The notes beneath the pieces are model-generated. The model was not told where the DNA came from, searched no databases, and saw only the letters and a list, made by a program, of their open reading frames with translations. Source: Actinomycetota bacterium (GTDB taxonomy: Bacteria; Actinomycetota; Humimicrobiia; Humimicrobiales; Humimicrobiaceae). From it: a stretch of 9,103 bases of DNA. The stretch spans positions 1 through 9,103 of the forward strand of contig JAGYOJ010000047.1 in NCBI GenBank assembly GCA_018399435.1, read 5' to 3'. Made by a program: the position numbers and the translations under genes. The stretch's first letter is position 1. Each line of letters opens with the position of its first letter. Of this stretch, positions 1 through 6,490 are shown in pieces.

Positions 1-2138
1 TAAAAACAGGAAATGCAAATGGTGGCAATAAAAAAACCTGGCTCCAGAAATACCTGTATTTTAATAGCCCCATTGCCCAAAAAATTTATATATTTATACT
101 AACCCTTGGCTTGATTGTGGCTATGCTTTCCTATAATTATACCCCGGATATAGATATTGAAATTGGAAAGCCTGCACCCAGGACCATAAAAGCCAATAAA
201 TCGCTAGAATTTGAGGATACAGAAAAAACAGAAGAAAACAGGAGCATTAACCAAGCTGCAGTTGAGGATGTTTATATTTATGATGCAAGCACTTTAACCG
301 GAGAAGAAGGCACATTATATCAAATTAGGTATTTTTATAATCTTGCCGGGATAGTTGCAGATAAAGAGGATATGATTATTGAAGAGGAGGTTAATTACTT
401 TAATAATTTAACCGGCAATCAATATTCTGAAGATGTCATTTCTTCTGTATTGGGGCTATCGGGAGATGAGAGAAATACTTTAAGTGAAAAGACCCAGGAT
501 ATAGCAAGAAAAATAATGGAAGACCCCATAAAACCTACTGCTGTTGATTCTGCCAAGGAAGAAGCTGCAGAATTGATAAGGGAAGATGAAGAAATCCCAA
601 TAAGTCAAAGGCGGGTAGTAATCTCTGTTTTAGAGCAGAATATACAGGCTACAGCTGTTTTTGACCCGGAAGCAACTGAAAAAGCAAGGGAAGAAGCAAG
701 GCTAAACACGTCTCCTACCATGATAAATATTTTAGAGGGCCAAACCATAGTCTACGAGGGAGAAATAGTAAATTCTGATGACATATTAATTCTTAAAAAA
801 CTTGGATTGCTGGAACGTGAATTTAATTGGCAGAAGCTATTATATATTTTCTTTATATCTTTTATTTGCCTGTATATATTTGGCTTTTACATTAGCAGGT
901 ATGATAAAAAGATTTATGCAAATACTAAAAAAATTTTCCTTTTATCCCTAATAATTATTATATTTACAGGAATTGTAAAAATACTTACAATTCTTGCATC
1001 AATCCACCTGCCTTTATGGAATTATCTTTTCCCTATTATAGGGGCAGCAATGCTTTGCACTATAATATTTAATCCAAGAATAGCTATAATGCTTACCATA
1101 CAACTTAGCATTTTTTTAGGGATTGCAACTGATTTTGATTTCAGCCTGGCTGCAGTATATTTACTAGGAGGCATATTTTCAACTTTCCTGGTATCAAATA
1201 TTTCCCAGCGTTCAACTGTAATGAAAGCCGGTTTTGTAAGTTCGCTTATTTTAGGTTTTCTATTCCTTACCATTAATTTAACTGGCGGGGATATAAAAAG
1301 TGTTGCCCTATATACAATATTGGGAGTTTTAAATGGCATAATTTGCGCAATACTTACCATAGGCCTTTTACCTTTTATAGAATCTACATTTAATATTGTT
1401 ACTGCCATGGGATTGCTTGAATTATCCCATACTGACCAGCCCTTATTAAAAGAGCTCCTTATAGCAGCTCCCGGGACCTATAACCACAGCTTGCTTGTAG
1501 GGCATTTGGCTGAAAATGCTGCAAAAGCTATTGGGGCTGATTCATTATTGGTTAAAGTTGCAGCCCTATACCATGATTTAGGAAAGATGAAAAGGCCTGA
1601 GTATTTTTATGAAAACCAGGCTGATATTGAAAATGTGCATGATAAGCTCAATCCTTCCATGAGCAGGAATATCATTGCCAAGCACATAAAAGACGGTATA
1701 GATATTGCCAAGAAGAACAGGATACCAAAAAGGGTAATAAATATAATATCCCAGCATCACGGTAATTCGCTTATTACATATTTTTATGAAAAACAAAAAG
1801 GGAGAGAATCAGTAAATGCAAGCAATGGATCCACAAATGGACTCAAGGGGCATTTTAGGTATCCCAACAGGAAACCCCAGAACAAGGAAGCAGCTATTTT
1901 GATGCTTGCTGACTCTGCTGAAGCAGCTGTAAGGTCCATTGATAAGATGACGCCAAAGAAAATAGAGCAAATGGTTAATGATATAGTGGAAGATAAGATA
2001 AAAGACGGACAGCTGGATGAAGCTGCGATAACCCTAAAAGAGATAAATAAGGTTAAAACTAGTTTGATTGATGGTTTGATATCCATATACCATTCAAGAT
2101 TGGAATATCCAGATTCAAATAGTAAAGAGGAAAAATAG
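1..2138 (+). CDS. pgpH: 7TM-HD family phosphohydrolase, PgpH-type c-di-AMP phosphodiesterase (5' partial)
   Basis: Membrane-anchored HD-domain phosphodiesterase of the PgpH (YqfF) family; characterised members hydrolyse c-di-AMP to pApA. The frame stays open to the left edge. The first possible internal start (TTG 111) lies inside the first membrane helix, so the true start is upstream of the window and at least 36 codons precede that TTG. About 711 residues are visible, close to the roughly 720 of known PgpH. Order: N-terminal helix (nt 84-131), an extracytoplasmic 7TMR-HDED-like helical region (to about nt 830), seven hydrophobic helices (about nt 834-1390), then a cytoplasmic HD domain. 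HD-domain motifs visible are APGTYNHSLL, the metal-binding HD pair in LYHDLGK (nt 1572-1577), QHHG (nt 1752-1763) and LADSAEAAVRS (Asp at nt 1911-1913). A Ser/Asn/Gly-rich insert lies just before FRYPNRKPQ. phoH would be expected upstream. Family is certain; c-di-AMP specificity is by family knowledge. Confidence 0.93.
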   Translation, partial: KTGNANGGNKKTWLQKYLYFNSPIAQKIYIFILTLGLIVAMLSYNYTPDIDIEIGKPAPRTIKANKSLEFEDTEKTEENRSINQAAVEDVYIYDASTLTGEEGTLYQIRYFYNLAGIVADKEDMIIEEEVNYFNNLTGNQYSEDVISSVLGLSGDERNTLSEKTQDIARKIMEDPIKPTAVDSAKEEAAELIREDEEIPISQRRVVISVLEQNIQATAVFDPEATEKAREEARLNTSPTMINILEGQTIVYEGEIVNSDDILILKKLGLLEREFNWQKLLYIFFISFICLYIFGFYISRYDKKIYANTKKIFLLSLIIIIFTGIVKILTILASIHLPLWNYLFPIIGAAMLCTIIFNPRIAIMLTIQLSIFLGIATDFDFSLAAVYLLGGIFSTFLVSNISQRSTVMKAGFVSSLILGFLFLTINLTGGDIKSVALYTILGVLNGIICAILTIGLLPFIESTFNIVTAMGLLELSHTDQPLLKELLIAAPGTYNHSLLVGHLAENAAKAIGADSLLVKVAALYHDLGKMKRPEYFYENQADIENVHDKLNPSMSRNIIAKHIKDGIDIAKKNRIPKRVINIISQHHGNSLITYFYEKQKGRESVNASNGSTNGLKGHFRYPNRKPQNKEAAILMLADSAEAAVRSIDKMTPKKIEQMVNDIVEDKIKDGQLDEAAITLKEINKVKTSLIDGLISIYHSRLEYPDSNSKEEK

Positions 2139-2141
2139 GCC

Positions 2142-2630
2142 ATGCATATAACAATTATAAATAACCAAAATAAAATAGATTTAAATTTAAAATTAATTGA
2201 GCAAGTTTCTACTTATATCTCAGATAAATTTGATAAGGATAAAAATTGTAAGGTTAATATCATCTTTGTTGGAAAGCCCGATATAAGGAAATTAAATAAA
2301 CGATATAGGGGCAAAGACAGTGTAACTGATGTCCTTTCCTTCTCCTATTTATATGATAGGGATTCTGGTGAAACTAATGAAAAAATTGAACAATTTGGCA
2401 GGCAACACGGATTTTATATTATGGGAGAGATTGTAATTTGTCCAGAAACAGCAGAAGAAAATGCAAAAATCCAGAAAAATTGGAATTTTAATTTAGAAAT
2501 ATTCTTATTAATTATTCATGGATTTTTACATCTTTATGATTATGACCACGAAATTCCAGAAGAGAAAGAGAAGATGTTTGATATCCAGGATTCAATATTA
2601 GAGGATGTAAGGTTAAAATTTGGACTTTAA
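2142..2630 (+). CDS. ybeY: Endoribonuclease YbeY / rRNA maturation factor
   Basis: UPF0054 metalloprotein of 162 aa, a typical length. YbeY is a zinc-dependent single-strand RNase acting in 16S rRNA 3'-end maturation and ribosome quality control in the cytoplasm. Visible signatures are VTDVLSF (residues 61-67), MGEIVIC (94-100) and the zinc motif HGFLHLYDYDH (126-136), with ligands His126, His130 and His136. The usual motif is HGxLHLxGYDH; here the glycine is Asp133, while all three zinc-ligand histidines are kept. Start ATG 2142 follows the pgpH stop by 3 nt and has an AAAGAGG Shine-Dalgarno at 2124-2130, so it is probably co-transcribed with pgpH. pgpH-ybeY adjacency is widely conserved. 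Confidence 0.95.
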   Translation: MHITIINNQNKIDLNLKLIEQVSTYISDKFDKDKNCKVNIIFVGKPDIRKLNKRYRGKDSVTDVLSFSYLYDRDSGETNEKIEQFGRQHGFYIMGEIVICPETAEENAKIQKNWNFNLEIFLLIIHGFLHLYDYDHEIPEEKEKMFDIQDSILEDVRLKFGL

Positions 2631-2658
2631 ATCCTCTTTACTGTTTCCTAGAATAGGT

Positions 2659-2687
2659 TTGACAAATGTTGTAAAATTTATAATAAA
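2659..2687 (+). promoter_or_regulatory. Candidate sigma-A/sigma-70 promoter for era-deoC-recO
   Basis: A perfect TTGACA (2659-2664) is followed by two overlapping -10 choices: TATAAT at 2679-2684 (spacer only 14 bp) or TAATAA at 2681-2686 (spacer 16 bp). Initiation would fall near 2691-2694, about 20 nt before ATG 2712 of era. The region lies in the only sizeable gap between ybeY and era. The sequence is very AT-rich, so chance -10 matches are likely. The spacing is imperfect and era could also be reached by read-through from pgpH-ybeY. Confidence 0.45.
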
Positions 2688-2711
2688 TATATTTTTTTGC
2701 AAAAATTAGTT

Positions 2712-3611
2712 ATGGAAGAAAAATTTAAATCTGGTTTTGTTGGTTTGATAGGAAGGACTAATGTAGGAAAATCAACTTTTATAAATAGTGTTTTAAGGCA
2801 AAAAGTTGTAATAATTACAGATAAATGCCAAACTACAAGGAATAGAATTAATTGCATATATAATTCCTTGAATTCACAAATTATTTTTGTTGACTGCCCC
2901 GGTTTTTTCAAGCCCAAAGACCTTTTAGGAAAAAAATTAAATAAAGTGGTTGGCGATGTCATAAAAGATTCAGATGTGCTTTTAGCTATGGTTGATGTAG
3001 CTGGAGGGATTGGAAGCGGCGACTTTTATGTTTTGGAACAAATTAAAAATATTAAAAAACCAAAAATACTTCTTTTAAATAAAATTGATAAAATTGGGGA
3101 AAAAAAATTAGATTCAGAAAGAAAAAAAATTGCCCATTTAGACCAATTTGAAAAAATAATATCTATATCTGCAAAAACCGGAAAAAATTTGGATATTTGT
3201 ATAGAAGAAACAAAGAACCTTTTGCCTGAAGGCCCTAAATATTTTAATGATGATATTATTTCAGACCAGCCAATAGAGAAACTAGTCTCAGATATTGTAA
3301 GGGAAAAATTAGCGCTTAATTTAATGCAGGAACTTCCGCATAGCATAGGGGTTAAAGTAAAAAAATACCAGGAAGGAGAAACAAAATCAGGTGAGGATAT
3401 TATAAATATAAGCTGTGATATCTATACTGAAAAAAAATCTCAAAAAGCTATAGTAATAGGGAAATCAGGAAGAATGTTAAAAAAAGTTGGGATGGAGGCA
3501 AGAAAAGAACTGGAAAATTTATTTGAATGTAAAATTTACCTAGGGCTATGGGTAAAAATAGCACAAAATTGGACTAAAAACGAAGCTTTATTAAAAGAAT
3601 TAGGATATTGA
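2712..3611 (+). CDS. era: GTPase Era
   Basis: Essential ribosome-assembly GTPase that binds the 3' end of 16S rRNA. Numbering from ATG 2712 (299 aa): G1 GRTNVGKS (14-21), G2 QTTRNR (40-45), G3 DCPG (61-64), G4 NKID (123-126), G5 SAK (153-155). A C-terminal KH domain follows with GKSG (250-253) in its GxxG loop, then the typical Era ending (KIAQNW...LLKELGY). Deviations from the usual GRPNVGKS and DTPG (Thr for Pro, Cys for Thr) are conservative. An in-frame TTG at 2697 would add five residues. ATG is preferred because homology to Era starts just after it (FKSGFVGLIG). Neither start has a clear Shine-Dalgarno. era next to recO and ybeY matches the Firmicutes arrangement. Confidence 0.96.
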   Translation: MEEKFKSGFVGLIGRTNVGKSTFINSVLRQKVVIITDKCQTTRNRINCIYNSLNSQIIFVDCPGFFKPKDLLGKKLNKVVGDVIKDSDVLLAMVDVAGGIGSGDFYVLEQIKNIKKPKILLLNKIDKIGEKKLDSERKKIAHLDQFEKIISISAKTGKNLDICIEETKNLLPEGPKYFNDDIISDQPIEKLVSDIVREKLALNLMQELPHSIGVKVKKYQEGETKSGEDIINISCDIYTEKKSQKAIVIGKSGRMLKKVGMEARKELENLFECKIYLGLWVKIAQNWTKNEALLKELGY

Positions 3612-3633
3612 CAATTATTTAACATAAGGTCAG

Positions 3634-4344
3634 GTGATTAAAACGCTAACTAAAGAACAATTAGCAAAAACAATTGATCAGACATTGCTTAGGCCAATAA
3701 CTACTATTAAAAATATTGAAAAGCTATGTGGTGATGCGAAGAAAAACCATTTCGCAGCAGCAACTATTAACCCTTCTTTTATTGTCACTGCAAAAAATTT
3801 GCTGCTGGATACTGATGTTAAGGTATGCTCCATGGTCGGCTTCCCTCTAGGGGCTAATACTATAGAATCCAAAGTGTTTGAAGCAAGGGATAATGTAAGA
3901 AAAGGTGCAGATGAGCTGGACATAGTAATAAACCTGGGCGCCCTTAAAGGTGGAAATTATGATTATATAGAAAAGGAAATAGGCTTAATAGTAAGTGTTA
4001 TCCGCAGGGAACAAATGGCTGAATACAATAAGCATATAAATATAAAATTTATAATTGAAACCGGGGTTTTAACTAAAAGCGAGGTAAAAAAGGTCTGTAA
4101 AATTATTGAGGATTCTGGCGCTGATTTTATTGAAACTTCCACAGGTTTTGGCGTAAGGGGAGTTGAACTTGACGATATCAGGCTGATAAGAGAAGTTGTA
4201 ACTAGAAATATTGGAGTAAAAGCTTCGGGCGGCATAAGGACTTTTGCTGATGCTCAAGCATTAATTGACGCAGGTGCCACAAGGCTTGGCACCAGCAGTG
4301 GATTAAGCATAATGGAAGAGTACAGCAGCTATTTTGATAAATAA
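3634..4344 (+). CDS. deoC: DeoC-family (deoxyribose-phosphate aldolase-like) protein lacking the Schiff-base lysine
   Basis: TIM-barrel protein of 236 aa, clearly of the DERA family, which cleaves 2-deoxyribose-5-phosphate to glyceraldehyde-3-phosphate and acetaldehyde in deoxynucleoside catabolism. Conserved blocks are DQTLLRP (15-21), GFPLGAN (69-75), ADELDIVINLGAL (92-104; Asp96 equals catalytic Asp102 of E. coli), IIETGVLT (140-147), TSTGFG (168-173), VKASGGIRT (195-203; Lys196 equals Lys201) and GTSSG (219-223). The position of the Schiff-base Lys167, normally in ADF[VI]KTSTG, is Glu here (codon GAA at 4132-4134). The Cys of the usual CVNP motif is also Thr (ATINP). Ordinary aldolase chemistry is therefore doubtful although the phosphate-binding parts look intact. 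Start GTG 3634 has AAGG at 3626-3629, a rather short spacing. It lies 22 nt after era and overlaps recO by one base. Confidence 0.9.
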   Translation: MIKTLTKEQLAKTIDQTLLRPITTIKNIEKLCGDAKKNHFAAATINPSFIVTAKNLLLDTDVKVCSMVGFPLGANTIESKVFEARDNVRKGADELDIVINLGALKGGNYDYIEKEIGLIVSVIRREQMAEYNKHINIKFIIETGVLTKSEVKKVCKIIEDSGADFIETSTGFGVRGVELDDIRLIREVVTRNIGVKASGGIRTFADAQALIDAGATRLGTSSGLSIMEEYSSYFDK

Positions 4345-5123
4345 TGCCTACTTATAAAGCAAAGGCTTTAATCTTAAGAACTTATAAGCTGGGAGAAGCA
4401 GATAAAATTTTAAAACTTTACTCTCAGTACAGGGGACTTATTAGTGCTGTGGGCAAAGGAGCAAGAAGATCTAAAAGCAGGTTCGGGGGAAGGCTAGAGC
4501 TTTTTAACCTTGTAGATGCGGAGTTTTATGAAGGAAAGTCATTAGATATAATAAGCCAGGCAGAAATAATAGAAAACTTTAAAAATATATCTAGCGACTT
4601 TTCAAAGTTTGTCTTTTGTGAGTTAACAAGCAAAATAATACTAAAAACACATAATGAGATAAGCGATCCATCAGAAGAGCTTTTCAAGCTAATATATATT
4701 TGTTTTAGGGAAATAAATAATGCAGGCTATGAAGATATAATAAGCCTTAAAAAAATAATGGCTTTTTTTATTGCCAGGTTCCTGGCGATAGCAGGGTTTA
4801 GCCCATTATTTAATGCTTGCGCTAAATGCAATAAAAAAATTGAAGGGCTTTATAATTTCCATAATAAGGAAGTATTTTTTTCAATTAAGTTAGGCGGGGT
4901 TCTTTGCAAGGATTGTGGGATAAGTTCACAAAATACAAAGTTTAATGCCAAGACTTTTCGCCTTTTTTATGATTTATTCAATAAAAAAATTGAAGAAATA
5001 AGAGATATGGAAGTTGACCACTTTGCTTTGAAAAAAGTTTATAAAATTCTGGAAAGCTACATTATTTATCATACAGACTGCAATCTTGACAGTTTTAAAT
5101 ATTTTAAAAAGATCGGCATTTAA
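4344..5123 (+). CDS. recO: DNA repair protein RecO
   Basis: Recombination mediator of the RecFOR pathway (259 aa), which helps load RecA onto SSB-coated single strands. The N-terminal OB fold is visible as YKAKALILRTYKLGEADKIL (residues 4-23), followed by GLISAVGKGARRSKSRFGG (31-49), the standard RecO opening. A helical middle contains the FLAIAGFSP motif (146-154). A four-cysteine zinc-finger follows: C159-x2-C162 and C188-x2-C191 (CAKC...CKDC), as in many Firmicutes RecO proteins. The start ATG overlaps the deoC stop in a TAATG junction with no Shine-Dalgarno close by, which points to translational coupling. recO directly precedes glyQ in many relatives; here three extra genes intervene. 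Confidence 0.95.
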   Translation: MPTYKAKALILRTYKLGEADKILKLYSQYRGLISAVGKGARRSKSRFGGRLELFNLVDAEFYEGKSLDIISQAEIIENFKNISSDFSKFVFCELTSKIILKTHNEISDPSEELFKLIYICFREINNAGYEDIISLKKIMAFFIARFLAIAGFSPLFNACAKCNKKIEGLYNFHNKEVFFSIKLGGVLCKDCGISSQNTKFNAKTFRLFYDLFNKKIEEIRDMEVDHFALKKVYKILESYIIYHTDCNLDSFKYFKKIGI

Positions 5124-5139
5124 AAAGTAAAAACTTGCC

Positions 5140-5168
5140 TTGATATATGAACTATAGTTCAATATAAT
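5140..5168 (+). promoter_or_regulatory. Strong sigma-A/sigma-70-type promoter before the ferredoxin cassette
   Basis: TTGATA (5140-5145), a 17-bp spacer and a perfect TATAAT (5163-5168) give an almost ideal consensus promoter. Initiation is expected near 5174-5176, leaving a leader of about 23 nt before ATG 5198. It sits in the 74-nt gap after recO and would make the three downstream genes a separate transcription unit. Spacing and match are better than for the other promoters proposed in this window. Confidence 0.7.
5148..5161. promoter_or_regulatory. Perfect 14-bp palindrome, candidate LexA-like operator (SOS box)
   Basis: TGAACTATAGTTCA reads the same on both strands and lies wholly inside the spacer between the -35 and -10 elements, a position where a bound repressor would block RNA polymerase. 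Its core GAAC-N4-GTTC is the core of the SOS box bound by LexA/DinR in Bacillus and by actinobacterial LexA (CGAAC-N4-GTTCG). The outer bases here are T and A, and the middle TATA does not match the Bacillus RNRY preference. The palindrome is seen directly; the regulator is inferred. Another dimeric repressor is possible. Confidence 0.5.
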
Positions 5169-5197
5169 TATAAAATTAAGTAATATTTTTATAAATT

Positions 5198-5470
5198 ATG
5201 ATTTATATAGAAAGAAGATTTTGCACGGGTTGTAGATTATGCAAAAAAGAATGCCCTAGTGATGCTATAAAAATTATTAATTATAAAGCTTATATAGATT
5301 ATTCAAAATGCAGTGAATGCTACAGGTGTGTATATGTTTGCCCCAGTTCTGCTATCAAGAGAAAAACTTCTACCAAGGCAAGCAAAACCCAATTAAAAAA
5401 AGATTTATCAAATATAGGGGATAAAGTAAAAGAGATTAAGTCAAGCTTAGATAAAATAGAAAAAAGATAG
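5198..5470 (+). CDS. Small 2x[4Fe-4S] ferredoxin-like protein with charged C-terminal helix
   Basis: Protein of 90 aa with two classic [4Fe-4S] motifs: C9-x2-C12-x2-C15-x3-C19-P and C38-x2-C41-x2-C44-x3-C48-P. The arrangement is that of bacterial-type (clostridial) two-cluster ferredoxins, so it is a probable soluble electron carrier or Fe-S subunit. After the second cluster comes a tail of about 35 residues (56-90) rich in Lys, Glu, Ser and Asp with a heptad-like pattern, probably a single amphipathic or coiled-coil helix. This is not part of a minimal ferredoxin and may serve as a docking segment. Start ATG 5198 has no visible Shine-Dalgarno. It is the first gene after a strong promoter and lies 2 nt before the J-domain gene. 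The physiological partner is unknown. Confidence 0.85.
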   Translation: MIYIERRFCTGCRLCKKECPSDAIKIINYKAYIDYSKCSECYRCVYVCPSSAIKRKTSTKASKTQLKKDLSNIGDKVKEIKSSLDKIEKR

Positions 5471-5472
5471 TT

Positions 5473-5784
5473 ATGAAAAAAGAAATAGGATATGAAGACA
5501 TAGATCAGGCAAGAAAAACTTTAGGATTGGAAGAGAAAGAAAGCATAAAAAATATTAAAAAAAAATACAGGAAGCTTGCCCTAAAATATCACCCTGATAA
5601 GTGTAAAAGCGGGCAAAGGGAAGAATGCGAAAAAAAAATTAAAAGTATAAACCAAGCTTATAATATTATCATGGATTACTGTTTTAAATATGAAATTTCT
5701 TTTAGCCTGGAAATGGTAAGAAAAGTTGAGGATGGAGAATATATCAAGCACCACAGGGAAAAATTTTACCACAGGTGGTGGTAA
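5473..5784 (+). CDS. Stand-alone J-domain (DnaJ-like) co-chaperone
   Basis: Protein of 103 aa consisting mainly of a J domain. Helix II (IKKKYRKLALKYHPDK) carries the signature HPD at 40-42, and helix III follows (KIKSINQAYNIIMDY, about 55-69). There is no Gly/Phe region, zinc-finger or C-terminal substrate domain, so this is a class III/C J protein. It would stimulate the ATPase of a DnaK-type Hsp70 and bring a specific client. The C-terminal part (71-103) is aromatic and basic, ending in FYHRWW. Cysteines 44, 52 and 70 flank or follow the HPD loop. The start lies 2 nt after the ferredoxin stop, without a clear Shine-Dalgarno. The stop overlaps the next start (TAATG), and the two terminal Trp codons form part of that gene's AGGTGG ribosome-binding site. 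The client is unknown; the ferredoxin is the obvious candidate. Confidence 0.87.
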   Translation: MKKEIGYEDIDQARKTLGLEEKESIKNIKKKYRKLALKYHPDKCKSGQREECEKKIKSINQAYNIIMDYCFKYEISFSLEMVRKVEDGEYIKHHREKFYHRWW

Positions 5785-6419
5785 TGGTGGCTATTATAGA
5801 ACCCTTTGAAAAATATACGAAAAAATATGAGGATTGGTTTCTAAAACATAAGTTTGCCTACCAGTCTGAGATTAGGGCGATAAAAGAGATAATGCCAACT
5901 TTTGAAAAAGGCATAGAGATTGGGGTTGGCAGCGGCAGGTTTGCAGAACCTCTAGGCATAAAGTTTGGCATTGAGCCATCAAGAAAAATGGCGGCAATTG
6001 CTAAAAAAAGGGGAATAAAAATTATAGAAGGTACGGCAGAAAACCTGCAAATTAAAGACTGCAGTTTTGATCTTGCACTTATGGTTACTACATTATGTTT
6101 TTTGGAAGATGCGGCTAAAGCATTTAGCCAAATACATAGAATATTAAAACCGGGAAGCTATTTTGTAAATGGCTTTGTCGATAAGGAAAGCAAGGTAGGC
6201 CGTATTTACCAAAAGCATAAAGAAAAAAATGTTTTCTATAAATATGCAAAATTTTATTCAGTTAAAGAGGCTTTAGATTTATTAAAAAATGCAGGTTTTA
6301 AAAATTTTAAAACCAAGCAAACCATATTTAAAACCTTGGACAAAATAGATAAAGTGGACAATCCCAAAGATGGCTACGGGGAAGGCTCTTTTGTAGTTAT
6401 TAAAGCTTTTAGGCAATAA
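5784..6419 (+). CDS. Class I SAM-dependent methyltransferase
   Basis: Protein of 211 aa with a Rossmann-type methyltransferase fold (Methyltransf_11-like). Motif I is IEIGVGSGRF (44-53), the acidic residue ending strand 2 is in GIEPS (Glu64), motif II/III is EGTAENLQIKDCSFDLALM (82-100), and the post-motif is HRILKPGSYFVNGF (118-131). An N-terminal segment with Tyr, Trp and Phe (8-27) and a C-terminal extension (140-211) probably form the substrate site. The substrate cannot be told from sequence. GTG codons at 5775 and 5778 are in frame. ATG 5784 is preferred because AGGTGG (5773-5778) is then an ideally spaced Shine-Dalgarno and the junction is TAATG with the J-domain stop, giving translational coupling. 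It is the last gene of the three-gene cassette. Confidence 0.85.
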   Translation: MVAIIEPFEKYTKKYEDWFLKHKFAYQSEIRAIKEIMPTFEKGIEIGVGSGRFAEPLGIKFGIEPSRKMAAIAKKRGIKIIEGTAENLQIKDCSFDLALMVTTLCFLEDAAKAFSQIHRILKPGSYFVNGFVDKESKVGRIYQKHKEKNVFYKYAKFYSVKEALDLLKNAGFKNFKTKQTIFKTLDKIDKVDNPKDGYGEGSFVVIKAFRQ

Positions 6420-6490
6420 TAATCATATTTTATCCAAATTGTTTAAGATTTCTCTATAACCTATTAATAATAAAAATTTCCCATCCTTAA

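Noticed and set aside
1022..1408. Minus-strand open frames, for example opposite the pgpH membrane region and opposite deoC and glyS
   Set aside because: They lie inside well-recognised + strand genes, have no recognisable domains or start signals, and look like shadows of AT-rich coding sequence.
2647..2657. CCTA-GAA-TAGG hairpin after ybeY
   Set aside because: A four-base-pair stem with a 3-nt loop and no T tract is not a credible terminator or operator.
5125..5136. Hairpin AAGT-AAAA-ACTT after recO as terminator
   Set aside because: A 4-bp AT-rich stem with no following T run is too weak for an intrinsic terminator.
5163..5172. TATAATTATA palindrome over the -10 of the ferredoxin promoter, possible Fur/PerR box
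   Set aside because: It is an AT-only consequence of the TATAAT hexamer. It does not fit a 7-1-7 Fur/PerR repeat.
5775..5783. GTG 5775 or 5778 as start of the methyltransferase
   Set aside because: These codons form the Shine-Dalgarno-like AGGTGG that is correctly spaced for ATG 5784, and a start there would have no ribosome-binding site of its own.
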